This document shows positions 23,473 to 31,680 of a DNA stretch of 32,072 bases, piece by piece (the first letter of the stretch is position 1; every line of letters begins with the position of its first letter). The translations under genes and the position numbers were made by a program. The notes beneath the pieces are model-generated. The model saw nothing but the letters and a program-made list of their open reading frames with translations, searched no databases and was not told the origin of the DNA. Origin of the DNA: Robertmurraya dakarensis (GTDB taxonomy: Bacteria > Bacillota > Bacilli > Bacillales > Cytobacillaceae); assembly GCF_900156875.1 (NCBI RefSeq), contig NZ_LT707409.1, positions 1,430,477 to 1,462,548 on the forward strand, in the 5' to 3' direction.

Positions 23473-23886
23473 CTATTGTTTCGGGCGTATGATTTTAAAG
23501 GTACCGATCGTTTTGGCTAATACTTTGCCATTGCAATCCGTCACTTCTCCTTCTGCAGTTACAATGCTTTTTCCTTGCTGCACAATCTTTGCTGCAGCGT
23601 ACATTTTGTCTCCTTCACTAAAAGCAGCAAGATAATTAATAGACACATTGATTGTTATAACCTTCTGTTTTACTGCTGAACGAATGGTTGCACCCATAAC
23701 TGTATCTAAAATACTGAAATAGACACCGCCATGGACAGATTGATTAACATTTTGATGATTAGGACCAACCTGCAGCGAATAGACCACGGCACCTTCTTCA
23801 AATTTTTCTAACTTAATCCCTATATAATTATTGAAAGGACTGCTTTCATAAACTTTTCTTAATTCTTCCATCGACTGAACAGCCAC
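23473..23886 (-). CDS. PaaI-family hot-dog acyl-CoA thioesterase
   Basis: A 137-residue hot-dog thioesterase of the PaaI group: HQNVNQSVHGGVYFSILD, with the HGG turn (52-54) and the expected catalytic Asp61, then the conserved INYL segment. Such enzymes hydrolyse stalled acyl- or aryl-CoAs and recycle CoA during degradation. The GTG start at 23886 is supported by AGGGGTG 7 bases upstream. First gene after the promoter with flanking inverted repeats (23995-24038), and it precedes the LCAD-type dehydrogenase by 62 bases. A housekeeping role that relieves CoA sequestration when this pathway runs is likely. Confidence 0.88.
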   Translation of the reverse strand: MAVQSMEELRKVYESSPFNNYIGIKLEKFEEGAVVYSLQVGPNHQNVNQSVHGGVYFSILDTVMGATIRSAVKQKVITINVSINYLAAFSEGDKMYAAAKIVQQGKSIVTAEGEVTDCNGKVLAKTIGTFKIIRPKQ

Positions 23887-23994
23887 GGTTATTCACCCCT
23901 TTTTTTATATGAATCAGCCTTAATTCTAAATGAAGCGCTTACAGAGAGTATAAAACCTACCTTCGCCATATTTCATCTATCGGTATTCAGTACC

Positions 23995-24038
23995 TTTAAT
24001 TGATATTATATCGATAGCCTAATTTATAGTCAATTAAA
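23995..24038 (-). promoter_or_regulatory. strong promoter framed by a 9-bp inverted repeat (candidate operator)
   Basis: Minus strand: TTGACT (24028-24033), a 17-base spacer, and TATAAT (24005-24010). The arms TTTAATTGA (23995-24003) and TCAATTAAA (24030-24038) are perfect inverted repeats exactly 26 bases apart, overlapping the -35 and lying just past the -10. The same layout recurs at 31419-31458, which makes a shared repressor or activator likely. The rest of the 319-base gap (23887-24205) holds only the terminator at 24147. Confidence 0.8.
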
Positions 24039-24146
24039 AATTATCAAATAATTCCTAATATAATTTTATTTGAAGATTTATTTAAATCAATTCTCCCCGT
24101 AAAAATATTAACACACTATTTAAATTCAGTCTCTAAGTTTCATAAG

Positions 24147-24183
24147 AAAAACCCAATTCACCAAAAGTGAAATTGGGTTTTTT
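24147..24183 (-). terminator. intrinsic terminator after the long-chain acyl-CoA ligase
   Basis: A hairpin of AAAAACCCAATT-CAC with GTGAAATTGGGTTTTT (one bulged base), with runs of A and T on both sides. It would work on both strands. It ends the kinase-dehydrogenase-ligase unit 24 bases after the stop. Confidence 0.85.
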
Positions 24184-24205
24184 CCATTCTAGTAATCTAT
24201 AACTA

Positions 24206-25933
24206 TTATTTTACGGACGGTTGCTCCTCTCTTTTACGCAACTCACGCTTCAACACTTTTCCCGCGCCGCTTAATGGCAGTTCATCCAAGAATTCTACTT
24301 CCCTAATTTTTTTATAAAAAATGACTTGTTCATTCACAAAGTCCATTAATTCTTGTTCTGTTGCAGCACTGCCATCCTTCAAAACAACAAATGCTTTTGG
24401 AATTTCACCAGCTTCATAATCAGGTTTCCCAATCACAGAAACATTCGCAACAGCAGGATGCTTAAACATATGTTCCTCTAGTTCGCGCGGGAACACATTA
24501 TAACCCTTATAAATTAACATATCCTTCTTACGGTCAACAATTGCCAAGTATCCATCTTCATCAATTACACCGATATCTCCAGTCCTTAACCAGCCATCCT
24601 TTAATACAGCAGCCGTTTCCTCAGGCTTGTTTAAATAACCCTTCATAATCTGTGGACCGCGGCAGCAAATTTCCCCTTCTTCCCCAGGCTGCAGCGGCTC
24701 GTCGCTACCTTCAGGGTTCACAATCTTGATTTCTGTATCAAAGACAGGAATGCCGACAGTTCCAACCTTTCTTATCCCTGACTTAAAGCTAGGATTAGAA
24801 GTGACCCCCATCGTTACCTCTGTCAACCCGTATGATTCTGTAACAATAGCATCCGGAAATCGTTTCTGAAGTATTCTAATTAGTTCCATATGTAAAGGTG
24901 CCGAACCTGACGTTAGTTTTTTTACAGAGGATAAATCGCGGCGTTCAAAATCAGGATGACGCGTTAGCGCAACAAACATAGATGGTGCGCCGCCAATCTG
25001 TGTCACACGATACTTCTCCGCTTCTTTTAAATATAGCCCCGGATCAAAACGCTGGTGCAGGATTAGGGTTGTCCCGGATAAAAATGGTTTGCTTAAGTAA
25101 CCGATCGTCCCCATCGCATGGAACCATGGTGCCAATTGGATAAGGCGGTCATCTCCGAGTAATGTTAAATACTCATCAACACCTCCAGTCAAGCTCTCGT
25201 CAATCGGTTCGAGAACCAACCCATCAGCAGTTACCTTTGGCAAATGACCGTTACCCCAAACTGTGAATTGCAAAGTATTTGCCACAACATTGAAATGCGG
25301 TATCATAACCCCTTTTGATGGACCCGTCGTTCCTCCAGTATAAGCCAAATGCGCCAAGTCCTCTTTTGGGTTAAATTCAATCTGTAACTCTCTCTCTTCT
25401 CCTTTGTCTTTAAAAAGCATAAAGCTTTGCCAACTTTCATCACGGTTAGTAATTTCTACTGATTTGTTGTCATTTAGTTCATTATCATCCGTAACCAACA
25501 CTAAATGCAGGTTCGTTTCATTGATTACTTTTGCAATACTTTCAGAAAATTGCTTCCAAGTGACAACAGCCTTTGCACTGCAGTCATTTAATTGATAAGC
25601 CAAATCCTTCGGAGGCAGCAAAGGATTCACCGGGGAGAACGTTGCACCACTTAGCATAATTCCATAGTACGCTACTACATATTGAGGACAGTTTGGCATA
25701 TGTATCGATACAACATCACCTTTGCCAATTCCGTTTAAATGAAGAGCATTTGCAAATTTCAAAGCTTCTTTATAAAAGTACCGATAACTGTACTCTACAC
25801 CTTGATAAATAATGGCTGTATGGTCGCCGAACCTGTTGGCACTGCCTTTAATAATCTCCCCAACTGGAACTACGGGATAATCGATACTATATGGCATTCC
25901 TTTCGGCCAGAACTTCTTTAATTTTTCTTGCAT
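24206..25933 (-). CDS. long-chain acyl-CoA synthetase (AMP-forming)
   Basis: A protein of about 575 residues, longer than the other three ligases here and more like classical long-chain FadD/LcfA enzymes. It has an N-terminal WPKGMPYSIDYP region, P-loop AYTGGTTGPSKG (near 210), ESYGLTEVTMG, LRTGDIGVIDEDGY, DRKKDMLIYKGYNVFP and a C-terminal SGAGKVLKREL with the adenylation Lys. It activates fatty acids. The ATG at 25933 has GGGAG 9 bases upstream. An in-frame TTG at 25942 is too close to that site. Last gene of the unit with the APH-type kinase and ACAD10/11-like dehydrogenase, where it would supply hydroxyacyl-CoA to them. Confidence 0.92.
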   Translation of the reverse strand: MQEKLKKFWPKGMPYSIDYPVVPVGEIIKGSANRFGDHTAIIYQGVEYSYRYFYKEALKFANALHLNGIGKGDVVSIHMPNCPQYVVAYYGIMLSGATFSPVNPLLPPKDLAYQLNDCSAKAVVTWKQFSESIAKVINETNLHLVLVTDDNELNDNKSVEITNRDESWQSFMLFKDKGEERELQIEFNPKEDLAHLAYTGGTTGPSKGVMIPHFNVVANTLQFTVWGNGHLPKVTADGLVLEPIDESLTGGVDEYLTLLGDDRLIQLAPWFHAMGTIGYLSKPFLSGTTLILHQRFDPGLYLKEAEKYRVTQIGGAPSMFVALTRHPDFERRDLSSVKKLTSGSAPLHMELIRILQKRFPDAIVTESYGLTEVTMGVTSNPSFKSGIRKVGTVGIPVFDTEIKIVNPEGSDEPLQPGEEGEICCRGPQIMKGYLNKPEETAAVLKDGWLRTGDIGVIDEDGYLAIVDRKKDMLIYKGYNVFPRELEEHMFKHPAVANVSVIGKPDYEAGEIPKAFVVLKDGSAATEQELMDFVNEQVIFYKKIREVEFLDELPLSGAGKVLKRELRKREEQPSVK

Positions 25934-25974
25934 CGCATTCAACTCCCTCTTTTATTTTTATAAAAAACCTAACA

Positions 25975-26001
25975 GTATCCCACGTAGTGAACGTGGGATA
26001 C
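25975..26001 (-). repeat. 11-bp perfect hairpin between dehydrogenase and ligase genes
   Basis: GTATCCCACGT (25975-25985) and ACGTGGGATAC (25991-26001) pair perfectly around a 5-base loop. The minus-strand U run (GGTTTTTTATA) begins a few bases later, so this may be a partial terminator or attenuator lowering ligase expression within the operon. Confidence 0.6.
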
Positions 26002-26034
26002 CTCCTGAACATAGTCATTCAATTTCAAAAATTA

Positions 26035-27240
26035 TTATGAATGCTTCTTTAACTCAAGCTTCGCAACCGTTTCTTTATGAACCTCGTCCGGACCATCAGC
26101 GAGTCTTGTAATTCTTGCGCGGGAATACATTTTTGCCAGCGGGAAGACATCACTAACTCCGCCACCGCCGTGAACTTGAATCGCACGGTCAATGACTTTA
26201 CAAGCCATTTCTGGTGCAGCAACCTTAATCATGGCAATTTCTTTTCTCGCGACTTTGTTTCCGACTGTATCCATCATATGAGCAGCATTTAACGTTAATA
26301 AACGTGCTTGGTCGATATCAATTCTAGATTCTGCAATCCAGTTCCGAATAACCCCTTGTTCTGCGACTGTTTTACCGAAAGCAACACGGCTTTTTGCTCT
26401 TTTAATCATCAATTCAAGCGCACGCTCTGCTTGCCCGATTAAACGCATGCAGTGGTGGATTCGCCCTGGGCCAAGTCTAGCCTGTGCAATCGCAAATCCT
26501 TTCCCTTCACCCCATAGAATGTTTGAAGCTGGAACGCGAACATTTTCAAATACTAATTCAGAATGTCCGTGTGGTGAATCATCGTATCCAAACACACTTA
26601 AGTTTTGGATAATTTTTATACCAGGAGTGTCTTTCGGTACGATAATCATGGATTGCTGTTCAAACCTCGGTGCATTCGGGTCAGTTTTCCCCATCACAAT
26701 TAACACTTTACATTTCGATGATTCCGTACCGGACTGCCACCATTTACGCCCATTGATGACATATTCATCTCCATCTCTGACAATGCTTGTTTGGATATTC
26801 GTTGCATCTGATGACGCCACATCAGGTTCTGTCATACTAAACGTGGATCTAATTGTTCCTTCTAGCAGCGGCTTCAGCCATTTTTCCTTTTGTTCAGGAG
26901 TACCAAAGCGGTCCAAGATTTCCATATTCCCTGTATCTGGCGCAGCACAGTTAAACACTTCTGGTGCCATGCCAGAACGGCCCATAATTTCACAAAGTGG
27001 AGCATACTCTAGATTCGTTAATCCAGCTCCATTCTCACTTTCAGGTAAAAATAAGTTCCATAACCCTGCTTGCTTCGCCTTTTCTTTTAGTTCTGTCAAA
27101 ATAGGAGGCTCGCCCCAATGATATTCGTCTTGCTTAATCTGCTCGGCATATACCGCTTCATTTGGATAAATGTATTCATCCATGAAGGCATTGAGTCTAT
27201 TTTCTAATTGTTTTACCTTTTCTGATTTTTCAAAAATCAT
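26035..27240 (-). CDS. ACAD10/ACAD11-like acyl-CoA dehydrogenase
   Basis: A 401-residue dehydrogenase of the group found as the C-terminal part of animal ACAD10/11: [36 protein letters not shown] and the C-terminal [12 protein letters not shown], where Asp382 takes the place of the usual Glu. In mammalian ACAD11 and the Pseudomonas levulinate system (LvaA/LvaC), a kinase phosphorylates 4-hydroxyacyl-CoA and the dehydrogenase-like protein removes phosphate to give enoyl-CoA. The kinase gene lies 16 bases upstream here, as a split version of that fusion. GGGAGG lies 10 bases before the ATG. Ordinary dehydrogenation remains possible. Confidence 0.88.
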   Translation of the reverse strand: MIFEKSEKVKQLENRLNAFMDEYIYPNEAVYAEQIKQDEYHWGEPPILTELKEKAKQAGLWNLFLPESENGAGLTNLEYAPLCEIMGRSGMAPEVFNCAAPDTGNMEILDRFGTPEQKEKWLKPLLEGTIRSTFSMTEPDVASSDATNIQTSIVRDGDEYVINGRKWWQSGTESSKCKVLIVMGKTDPNAPRFEQQSMIIVPKDTPGIKIIQNLSVFGYDDSPHGHSELVFENVRVPASNILWGEGKGFAIAQARLGPGRIHHCMRLIGQAERALELMIKRAKSRVAFGKTVAEQGVIRNWIAESRIDIDQARLLTLNAAHMMDTVGNKVARKEIAMIKVAAPEMACKVIDRAIQVHGGGGVSDVFPLAKMYSRARITRLADGPDEVHKETVAKLELKKHS

Positions 27241-27256
27241 AATTCCTGTTCCTCCC

Positions 27257-28312
27257 TTAAATATCTTTATTGTGAACTAATGATTCTGCATAAATCATTA
27301 AGTTCTTAGCACTTTTATGGGCACCTTTGAATCGGGGATCTTTTGTCTGCCCTGTTGCATAGCGATAATAAATCTGCAGCATGGCGACGGCAATTTTAAA
27401 ATAAGATAGAATCATATAAAACTTAAATGAAGACACATCTCTTCCAGTCTTTTTGGAATACTTGTCTAAAAACTCTCTTCGGCTGATAAAGCCAGGCTGA
27501 GCTGTAGGCATTCTCAAACTTCCTTTGATTAAGTCAGAGTCATTCTCTTCAAACCAATAGCTCAAGGTTGTACCAAGATCGAATAAAGGGTCGCCAATTG
27601 TCGCCATTTCCCAGTCAAGGATCGCATTTACCTCTCTTAAATCATCCGAAAATAGAACATTATTAATTTTAAAATCATTATGAATTAACGTTGGCTGCTG
27701 CGGCTTTGGCACATGGCTTTCCAGCCACTTAATGATGTTATCCACTTCAGGGATATCTTCAATTTTATATTTATGGTTCCTTGCAACCCAGTTCTTAAGC
27801 TGTCTTTCGATAAAACCATTTGTATACCCGATGTTTTCTAGACCAGCCTTCTTATAGTCAACATTATGTAGCTCTACCATGGCGTCTACCATCAAGTTAG
27901 AAATATGTTGTTTATCCTCAATGGTCAGATTATTTTCTGCATGGGGATCATCTTCAAGAGTAACTCCCTCTACTCTTTCCATAATATAAAATGGTGCGCC
28001 AATTACCTCTTTATCTCTACAGAGAATATACGGTTTCGGAACTAACGGGAACACAGTACTCAGCTTTCTTAACACTTCATATTCTCTTTCCATATCATGT
28101 GCTTTAGGTGGCAGAGGGCCAAATGGCGGTCTTCTCAAAACACCTTGCCACTCTCCACATTTAATGACATAAGTTAAATTGGAGCTGCCGGCGGAAAATT
28201 GTTCAATCTCTAGCGTATTTTTTGGAAGATCGTTAAGATTAGAGAATAGATATTTGCTTATCACATCTACATCAATTTCTTCTCCCTTTCGAACGGGAAT
28301 GGTTTGACTCAA
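27257..28312 (-). CDS. APH-family phosphotransferase, candidate 4-hydroxyacyl-CoA kinase
   Basis: A 351-residue protein with the aminoglycoside-phosphotransferase/choline-kinase fold. N-lobe: [16 protein letters not shown] and VLRRPP. Catalytic loop: [10 protein letters not shown] (His211, Asp213, Asn218). Metal-binding [17 protein letters not shown] (Asp233). It belongs to the group fused to dehydrogenases in ACAD10/11, not to antibiotic-resistance enzymes, judging from [19 protein letters not shown] and the adjacent ACAD11-like gene. TTG start at 28312 with AAAGGAGG 8 bases upstream. First gene after a strong promoter. Likely role: ATP-dependent phosphorylation of a 4- (or 3-) hydroxyacyl-CoA before elimination. 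Confidence 0.87.
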   Translation of the reverse strand: MSQTIPVRKGEEIDVDVISKYLFSNLNDLPKNTLEIEQFSAGSSNLTYVIKCGEWQGVLRRPPFGPLPPKAHDMEREYEVLRKLSTVFPLVPKPYILCRDKEVIGAPFYIMERVEGVTLEDDPHAENNLTIEDKQHISNLMVDAMVELHNVDYKKAGLENIGYTNGFIERQLKNWVARNHKYKIEDIPEVDNIIKWLESHVPKPQQPTLIHNDFKINNVLFSDDLREVNAILDWEMATIGDPLFDLGTTLSYWFEENDSDLIKGSLRMPTAQPGFISRREFLDKYSKKTGRDVSSFKFYMILSYFKIAVAMLQIYYRYATGQTKDPRFKGAHKSAKNLMIYAESLVHNKDI

Positions 28313-28395
28313 TAGTACTTCCTCCTTTTATAGAAGAATGTATGGAGTAGAAAACGTTTTCATAAAATAACAACCTTTTTACCTTTTCATCTATT

Positions 28396-28424
28396 AATAT
28401 AGTACAGCGCCAAATGGTTGTCAA
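28396..28424 (-). promoter_or_regulatory. sigma-A-type promoter of the kinase-dehydrogenase-ligase unit
   Basis: Minus strand: TTGACA (28419-28424, perfect), a 17-base spacer, and TATATT (28396-28401), about 85 bases before the TTG start of the kinase gene. It does not have the TAATTGA/TCAATTA arms of the promoters at 23995 and 31419. Confidence 0.8.
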
Positions 28425-28476
28425 CAAATAATCTGAAAAGTATAAATGTTATAAATTAATAGAATTTTTCTATACT

Positions 28477-28509
28477 AAAAGGAACAACTCGTAAAAAGAA
28501 TTGTTCCTT
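28477..28509 (-). terminator. intrinsic terminator after the ligase at 28520
   Basis: On the minus strand AAGGAACAATTC/GAGTTGTTCCTT form a 12-bp stem (one G-U) with a 7-base loop, followed by TTAG. It starts 10 bases after the stop and separates this unit from the next promoter. Confidence 0.8.
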
Positions 28510-28519
28510 CTTTGGCTTG

Positions 28520-30088
28520 TTAGTTTATCGCTTTATCCGTAACTGCATTACGTAATTCTGTCTTTAATATTTTTCCCGCTGCATTTTTAGGCAGAATGTC
28601 AAAAAACTCTACGTAACGAGGCTTTTTGTATGATGCTAAATACTGCTGGCAATATTGGATGATATCAACTTCGAAAAGCTGCCTGCCTTGGTTTAGTACA
28701 ATACATGCTTTTACGCTTTCTCCCCACTTAGGATCAGGCACACCCACTACTGCTGCTTCTAAGATGTCCGGATGTGTATAGAGAACTTCTTCAATTTCCT
28801 TTGGATAGATATTTTCACCGCCGCTAATAATCATATCCTTTTTACGATCTACCACATAGACAAACCCTTCTTCGTCCATCCGCACTAAATCCCCGCTGTG
28901 AAACCAGCCGCCTCTAAAGGCTTCCTTCGTTGCTTCAGGGTTTTTATAATATTCCTTCATCGTTGTCGGTCCTTGATAGACAATTTCACCAATTTCTCCA
29001 ACTGGCACATCGTTCATATTATCATCCACTACACGAATACGAACGTTGAGAGATGGTCTTCCGACAGAGGCTGTTTTCGATTTATCTAGTGCGTCCTCTC
29101 CCGTTAAAAACGTTGTGCTTGGACTCATTTCCGTCTGTCCAAACGTTTCATGAATACTTCCGTTTTTAAAAGTATCAATAATCTTGTATTTTAATTCTAG
29201 TGGACAAATCGCTCCTGCAGTTGCACAAATCCTCATAGAACTAAGGTCATATTCATGCAAGTTAGGTTCTTTAAGCACGATATTCCACATGGATGGTACC
29301 AAAAACATCGAATTGATTTTTTCTCTCTCAATTGTTTCCAAAATAACTCTCGGATTGAATTCGCGATGAATGAACATCGTCCCTTGCATAAGAATGAGCT
29401 GCGTAATATTCGCTAAGCCTGCAATATGAAACAGAGGCGGTATCGTCAAATGCTTTGTTCCAAATTTAGCACCAGCATGATATAGCTTATGCATCCCATT
29501 CATATACAAGTTTTTATGTGTTAAAACGGCACCTTTTGGCTTACCGGTTGTACCAGACGTATAGACAATGGCTAGCGGATCATCATCATCCAAGTCTTCT
29601 CTTTGTCTAAAAGAGATTGAGCCTTCAAAGATAGAGTCATAGGTAACCAGCGGAATATCATTACTCTCAGCAGCCCTGCCTACCACTACAATCTTTTCAA
29701 TATTTGGAAGCTTGTCCTCTATCGAAAGTATGGTGTCAGCAAACTCTTCATCAATAAATAGTATTTTGATATCCGCGTGATTAAGGATGTATTGTAGTTC
29801 TGCTGTAACCAGGCGGAAGTTTACAGGCACAAATACGGAGCCATTTAAACTCACCGCAAAAAATAATTCAACAAAAGGCGTACCGTTTTTAAATAGACAA
29901 GCGATTTTTTCATTCTTTTGAACTCCATGCTTCTGGAGCCATCCCGCTAAATGCGTTGCACGTTCAAGCGTTTTTCCATAAGTTAAGCGTTCCTCACCAT
30001 ACACAAAAGCGTCTCGATTCGGAACATAATGGGCAGAAAATTTCAGCCCTTCACCAATAAGCAATTGTTGTGACATTGATATCCCCAT
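28520..30088 (-). CDS. AMP-forming acyl-CoA ligase (paralogue of the gene at 19397)
   Basis: A 522-residue ANL ligase with P-loop VYTSGTTGKPKG, TFGQTEMSPST, WFHSGDLVRMDEEGF, VDRKKDMIISGGENIYPKE and the C-terminal KNAAGKILK lysine. Length, motif wording and ends match the ligase at 19397-20965, so the pair arose by duplication within this locus or from a common paralogue family. The ATG at 30088 has AAGGAG 6 bases upstream. It is second in the unit after the LCAD-type dehydrogenase, separated by a 13-bp hairpin. It activates an acid for the dehydrogenase encoded upstream. Substrate not known. Confidence 0.92.
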   Translation of the reverse strand: MGISMSQQLLIGEGLKFSAHYVPNRDAFVYGEERLTYGKTLERATHLAGWLQKHGVQKNEKIACLFKNGTPFVELFFAVSLNGSVFVPVNFRLVTAELQYILNHADIKILFIDEEFADTILSIEDKLPNIEKIVVVGRAAESNDIPLVTYDSIFEGSISFRQREDLDDDDPLAIVYTSGTTGKPKGAVLTHKNLYMNGMHKLYHAGAKFGTKHLTIPPLFHIAGLANITQLILMQGTMFIHREFNPRVILETIEREKINSMFLVPSMWNIVLKEPNLHEYDLSSMRICATAGAICPLELKYKIIDTFKNGSIHETFGQTEMSPSTTFLTGEDALDKSKTASVGRPSLNVRIRVVDDNMNDVPVGEIGEIVYQGPTTMKEYYKNPEATKEAFRGGWFHSGDLVRMDEEGFVYVVDRKKDMIISGGENIYPKEIEEVLYTHPDILEAAVVGVPDPKWGESVKACIVLNQGRQLFEVDIIQYCQQYLASYKKPRYVEFFDILPKNAAGKILKTELRNAVTDKAIN

Positions 30089-30108
30089 ATGTATCTCCTT
30101 CCAGAAAG

Positions 30109-30142
30109 AGAAAGGGATTCTAGTAATACAGAATCCCTTTCT
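30109..30142 (-). terminator. 13-bp perfect hairpin between dehydrogenase (30155) and ligase (28520)
   Basis: AGAAAGGGATTCT (30109-30121) and AGAATCCCTTTCT (30130-30142) pair perfectly with an 8-base loop. Minus-strand continuation is CTTTCTGGAAGGAG, moderately U-rich and running straight into the ligase ribosome-binding site. It is probably a leaky terminator or a stem that sets dehydrogenase:ligase ratio. Confidence 0.6.
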
Positions 30143-30154
30143 AGTGATTAAGTT

Positions 30155-31333
30155 TTATAATCCAAGATTTTTTGCAATGATCGTCTTCATAATTTCGTTA
30201 GATCCTGCAAAAATTGGTGTTACGGCAATGTCTCGATATCTTCTAGCAATCTTATATTCTTCCATATAGCCATATCCGCCGTGAAGCTGCATACATTCAG
30301 AAGAAATACGTCTAGCCATATCCGTAATCCACCACTTCGCCATTGAGACTTCTGTTACAATGTTTTCCCCATTCATATGTCTAGAAATAAGACTGTCTAC
30401 AAAAGTTCTGCCAAGTGTTACTTGTGTGGCAATTTCAGCAAGCTTAAATTGTGTATTTTGGAATTTACCGATCGGTTTGCCAAACGCTTCACGTTCTTTT
30501 ACATAATTTAACGTGATATCCAGCATATCTTCAGCAGCCGCAATCGCACCAATACAAGTCATAACTCTTTCTTGCTGTAATTTCTGCATTAAATACACAA
30601 ATCCCTTGCCTTCTTCACCAAGCAAGTTTGAAACAGGAACACGAACGTCTTCAAAAATCAACTCAGCCGTATCTTGAGCATGCATGCCGACTTTATCTAA
30701 CTTTCTTCCTCTAGAAAAGCCCTTCATTCCTTCTTCCACAATAATCAAACTTACTCCGCGATGTGGAGGGTTTGCTTGAGGATCTGTTTTAACAGCTACT
30801 ACGACAACATCAGACATAATTCCATTAGAAATGAACGTCTTTTGACCATTTACAATGTAATGATCGCCATCCTTTATGGCCGTTGTCTTAATATTTGCCA
30901 AGTCAGAACCCGCTCCCGGTTCTGTCATAGCAATTGCAGAGATTAAATCACCACTTACAAGACCTGGCAATAGTCTAGCCTTTTGCTCCTCTGATCCAAA
31001 TGAATCTATGTAAGGAACTACGACATTGCTATGAAGACCAAATCCGCTTAAGCCGCCGCCAACTTTTGCAATTTCTTCAGCAAGGATAACACCGAATGCA
31101 AAATCGACTCCCATGCCGCCATATTCTTCGCTGACCCATGGACAAAGAAACCCTTGCTCACCCATCTTTTTCCAAACTTCTCTTGGAACCATGCGGTCTT
31201 CTTCCCATTTTAAATAATTAGGCTCAATTTCTTTTTCAATAAATTTCTTTACAGACTCACGAAACATATGATGTTCTTCAGTTAAGTACGCAGCTGTAGA
31301 TGAACCCTTTTTTGAGATCGTTTGTTCAGCCAT
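30155..31333 (-). CDS. acyl-CoA dehydrogenase, long-chain (LCAD/AcdA) type; paralogue of 22232
   Basis: A 392-residue dehydrogenase. AMTEPGAGSDLANIKT flavin loop, helix-G Glu255 in LQQERVMTC as the expected catalytic base, and PIFAGSNEIMK at the C-terminus with Ala at the alternative Glu position. This is the long-chain/isovaleryl arrangement. The C-terminal region is nearly the same as in the protein at 22232-23410. The ATG at 31333 follows AGAGGG by 6 bases. The in-frame TTG at 31375 has no site. First gene after the promoter at 31419-31458 and paired with a ligase, giving a minimal activation-plus-first-oxidation unit. Acyl specificity is not readable. Confidence 0.93.
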   Translation of the reverse strand: MAEQTISKKGSSTAAYLTEEHHMFRESVKKFIEKEIEPNYLKWEEDRMVPREVWKKMGEQGFLCPWVSEEYGGMGVDFAFGVILAEEIAKVGGGLSGFGLHSNVVVPYIDSFGSEEQKARLLPGLVSGDLISAIAMTEPGAGSDLANIKTTAIKDGDHYIVNGQKTFISNGIMSDVVVVAVKTDPQANPPHRGVSLIIVEEGMKGFSRGRKLDKVGMHAQDTAELIFEDVRVPVSNLLGEEGKGFVYLMQKLQQERVMTCIGAIAAAEDMLDITLNYVKEREAFGKPIGKFQNTQFKLAEIATQVTLGRTFVDSLISRHMNGENIVTEVSMAKWWITDMARRISSECMQLHGGYGYMEEYKIARRYRDIAVTPIFAGSNEIMKTIIAKNLGL

Positions 31334-31418
31334 TATTTTCCCTCTTTTCTCAACATTTTTATTAAGCGCTTTCAACGTTTGCGCAAAAAACTAATCGCTT
31401 AACGGTATAATATTTCTA

Positions 31419-31458
31419 TAATTGATATTATAAAGCTTATCTATTTTTTGGTCAATTA
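31419..31458 (-). promoter_or_regulatory. strong promoter framed by TAATTGA/TCAATTA inverted repeat (candidate operator)
   Basis: Minus strand: TTGACC (31450-31455), a 17-base spacer, and TATAAT (31427-31432). The arms TAATTGA (31419-31425) and TCAATTA (31452-31458) are 26 bases apart, the same geometry and nearly the same sequence as at 23995-24038. The core TTAATTGAC and TATAATATCAATTA are shared by both promoters while the spacers differ. Confidence 0.8.
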
Positions 31459-31680
31459 AGAATTATTAGATTATTCAAATATTATTCTAGTATACTATCT
31501 GTATTGCTAGTTTCTTATCTTCTTCTATTGGTTACAAAGTTCTTAAACATTCTAATAATCAGAGGATTTTTAGTTTATTTTTAGCGTATAGTGTAATATG
31601 AATGAGTGATAATATGCTTGTTAAAGCAAAGCTTGAAGCTGGGGAAAAAGTAATGGGGCTCAGTATTTCATAAAAAACTG
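31459..31680. other. AT-rich intergenic stretch, no gene seen
   Basis: Between the promoter of the dehydrogenase at 30155 and the tandem repeat array. The only open frame of note is 19 codons (31614-31673, plus strand) without a convincing ribosome-binding site. No RNA gene or terminator is evident. Confidence 0.5.

Noticed and set aside
26447-27121. 224-codon open frame on the plus strand
   Set aside because: It is antisense to the well-supported ACAD11-like gene, starts without a ribosome-binding site and has no recognisable protein pattern. It is a shadow of codon use on the other strand.
27257-28312. Aminoglycoside resistance kinase
   Set aside because: The fold is the same, but the adjacent ACAD11-like dehydrogenase and ligase, and the sequence around the N-lobe, fit the acyl-CoA-linked kinase group better.
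31614-31673. 19-codon plus-strand frame before the repeat array
   Set aside because: No convincing ribosome-binding site or known similarity. It may be chance or a remnant.
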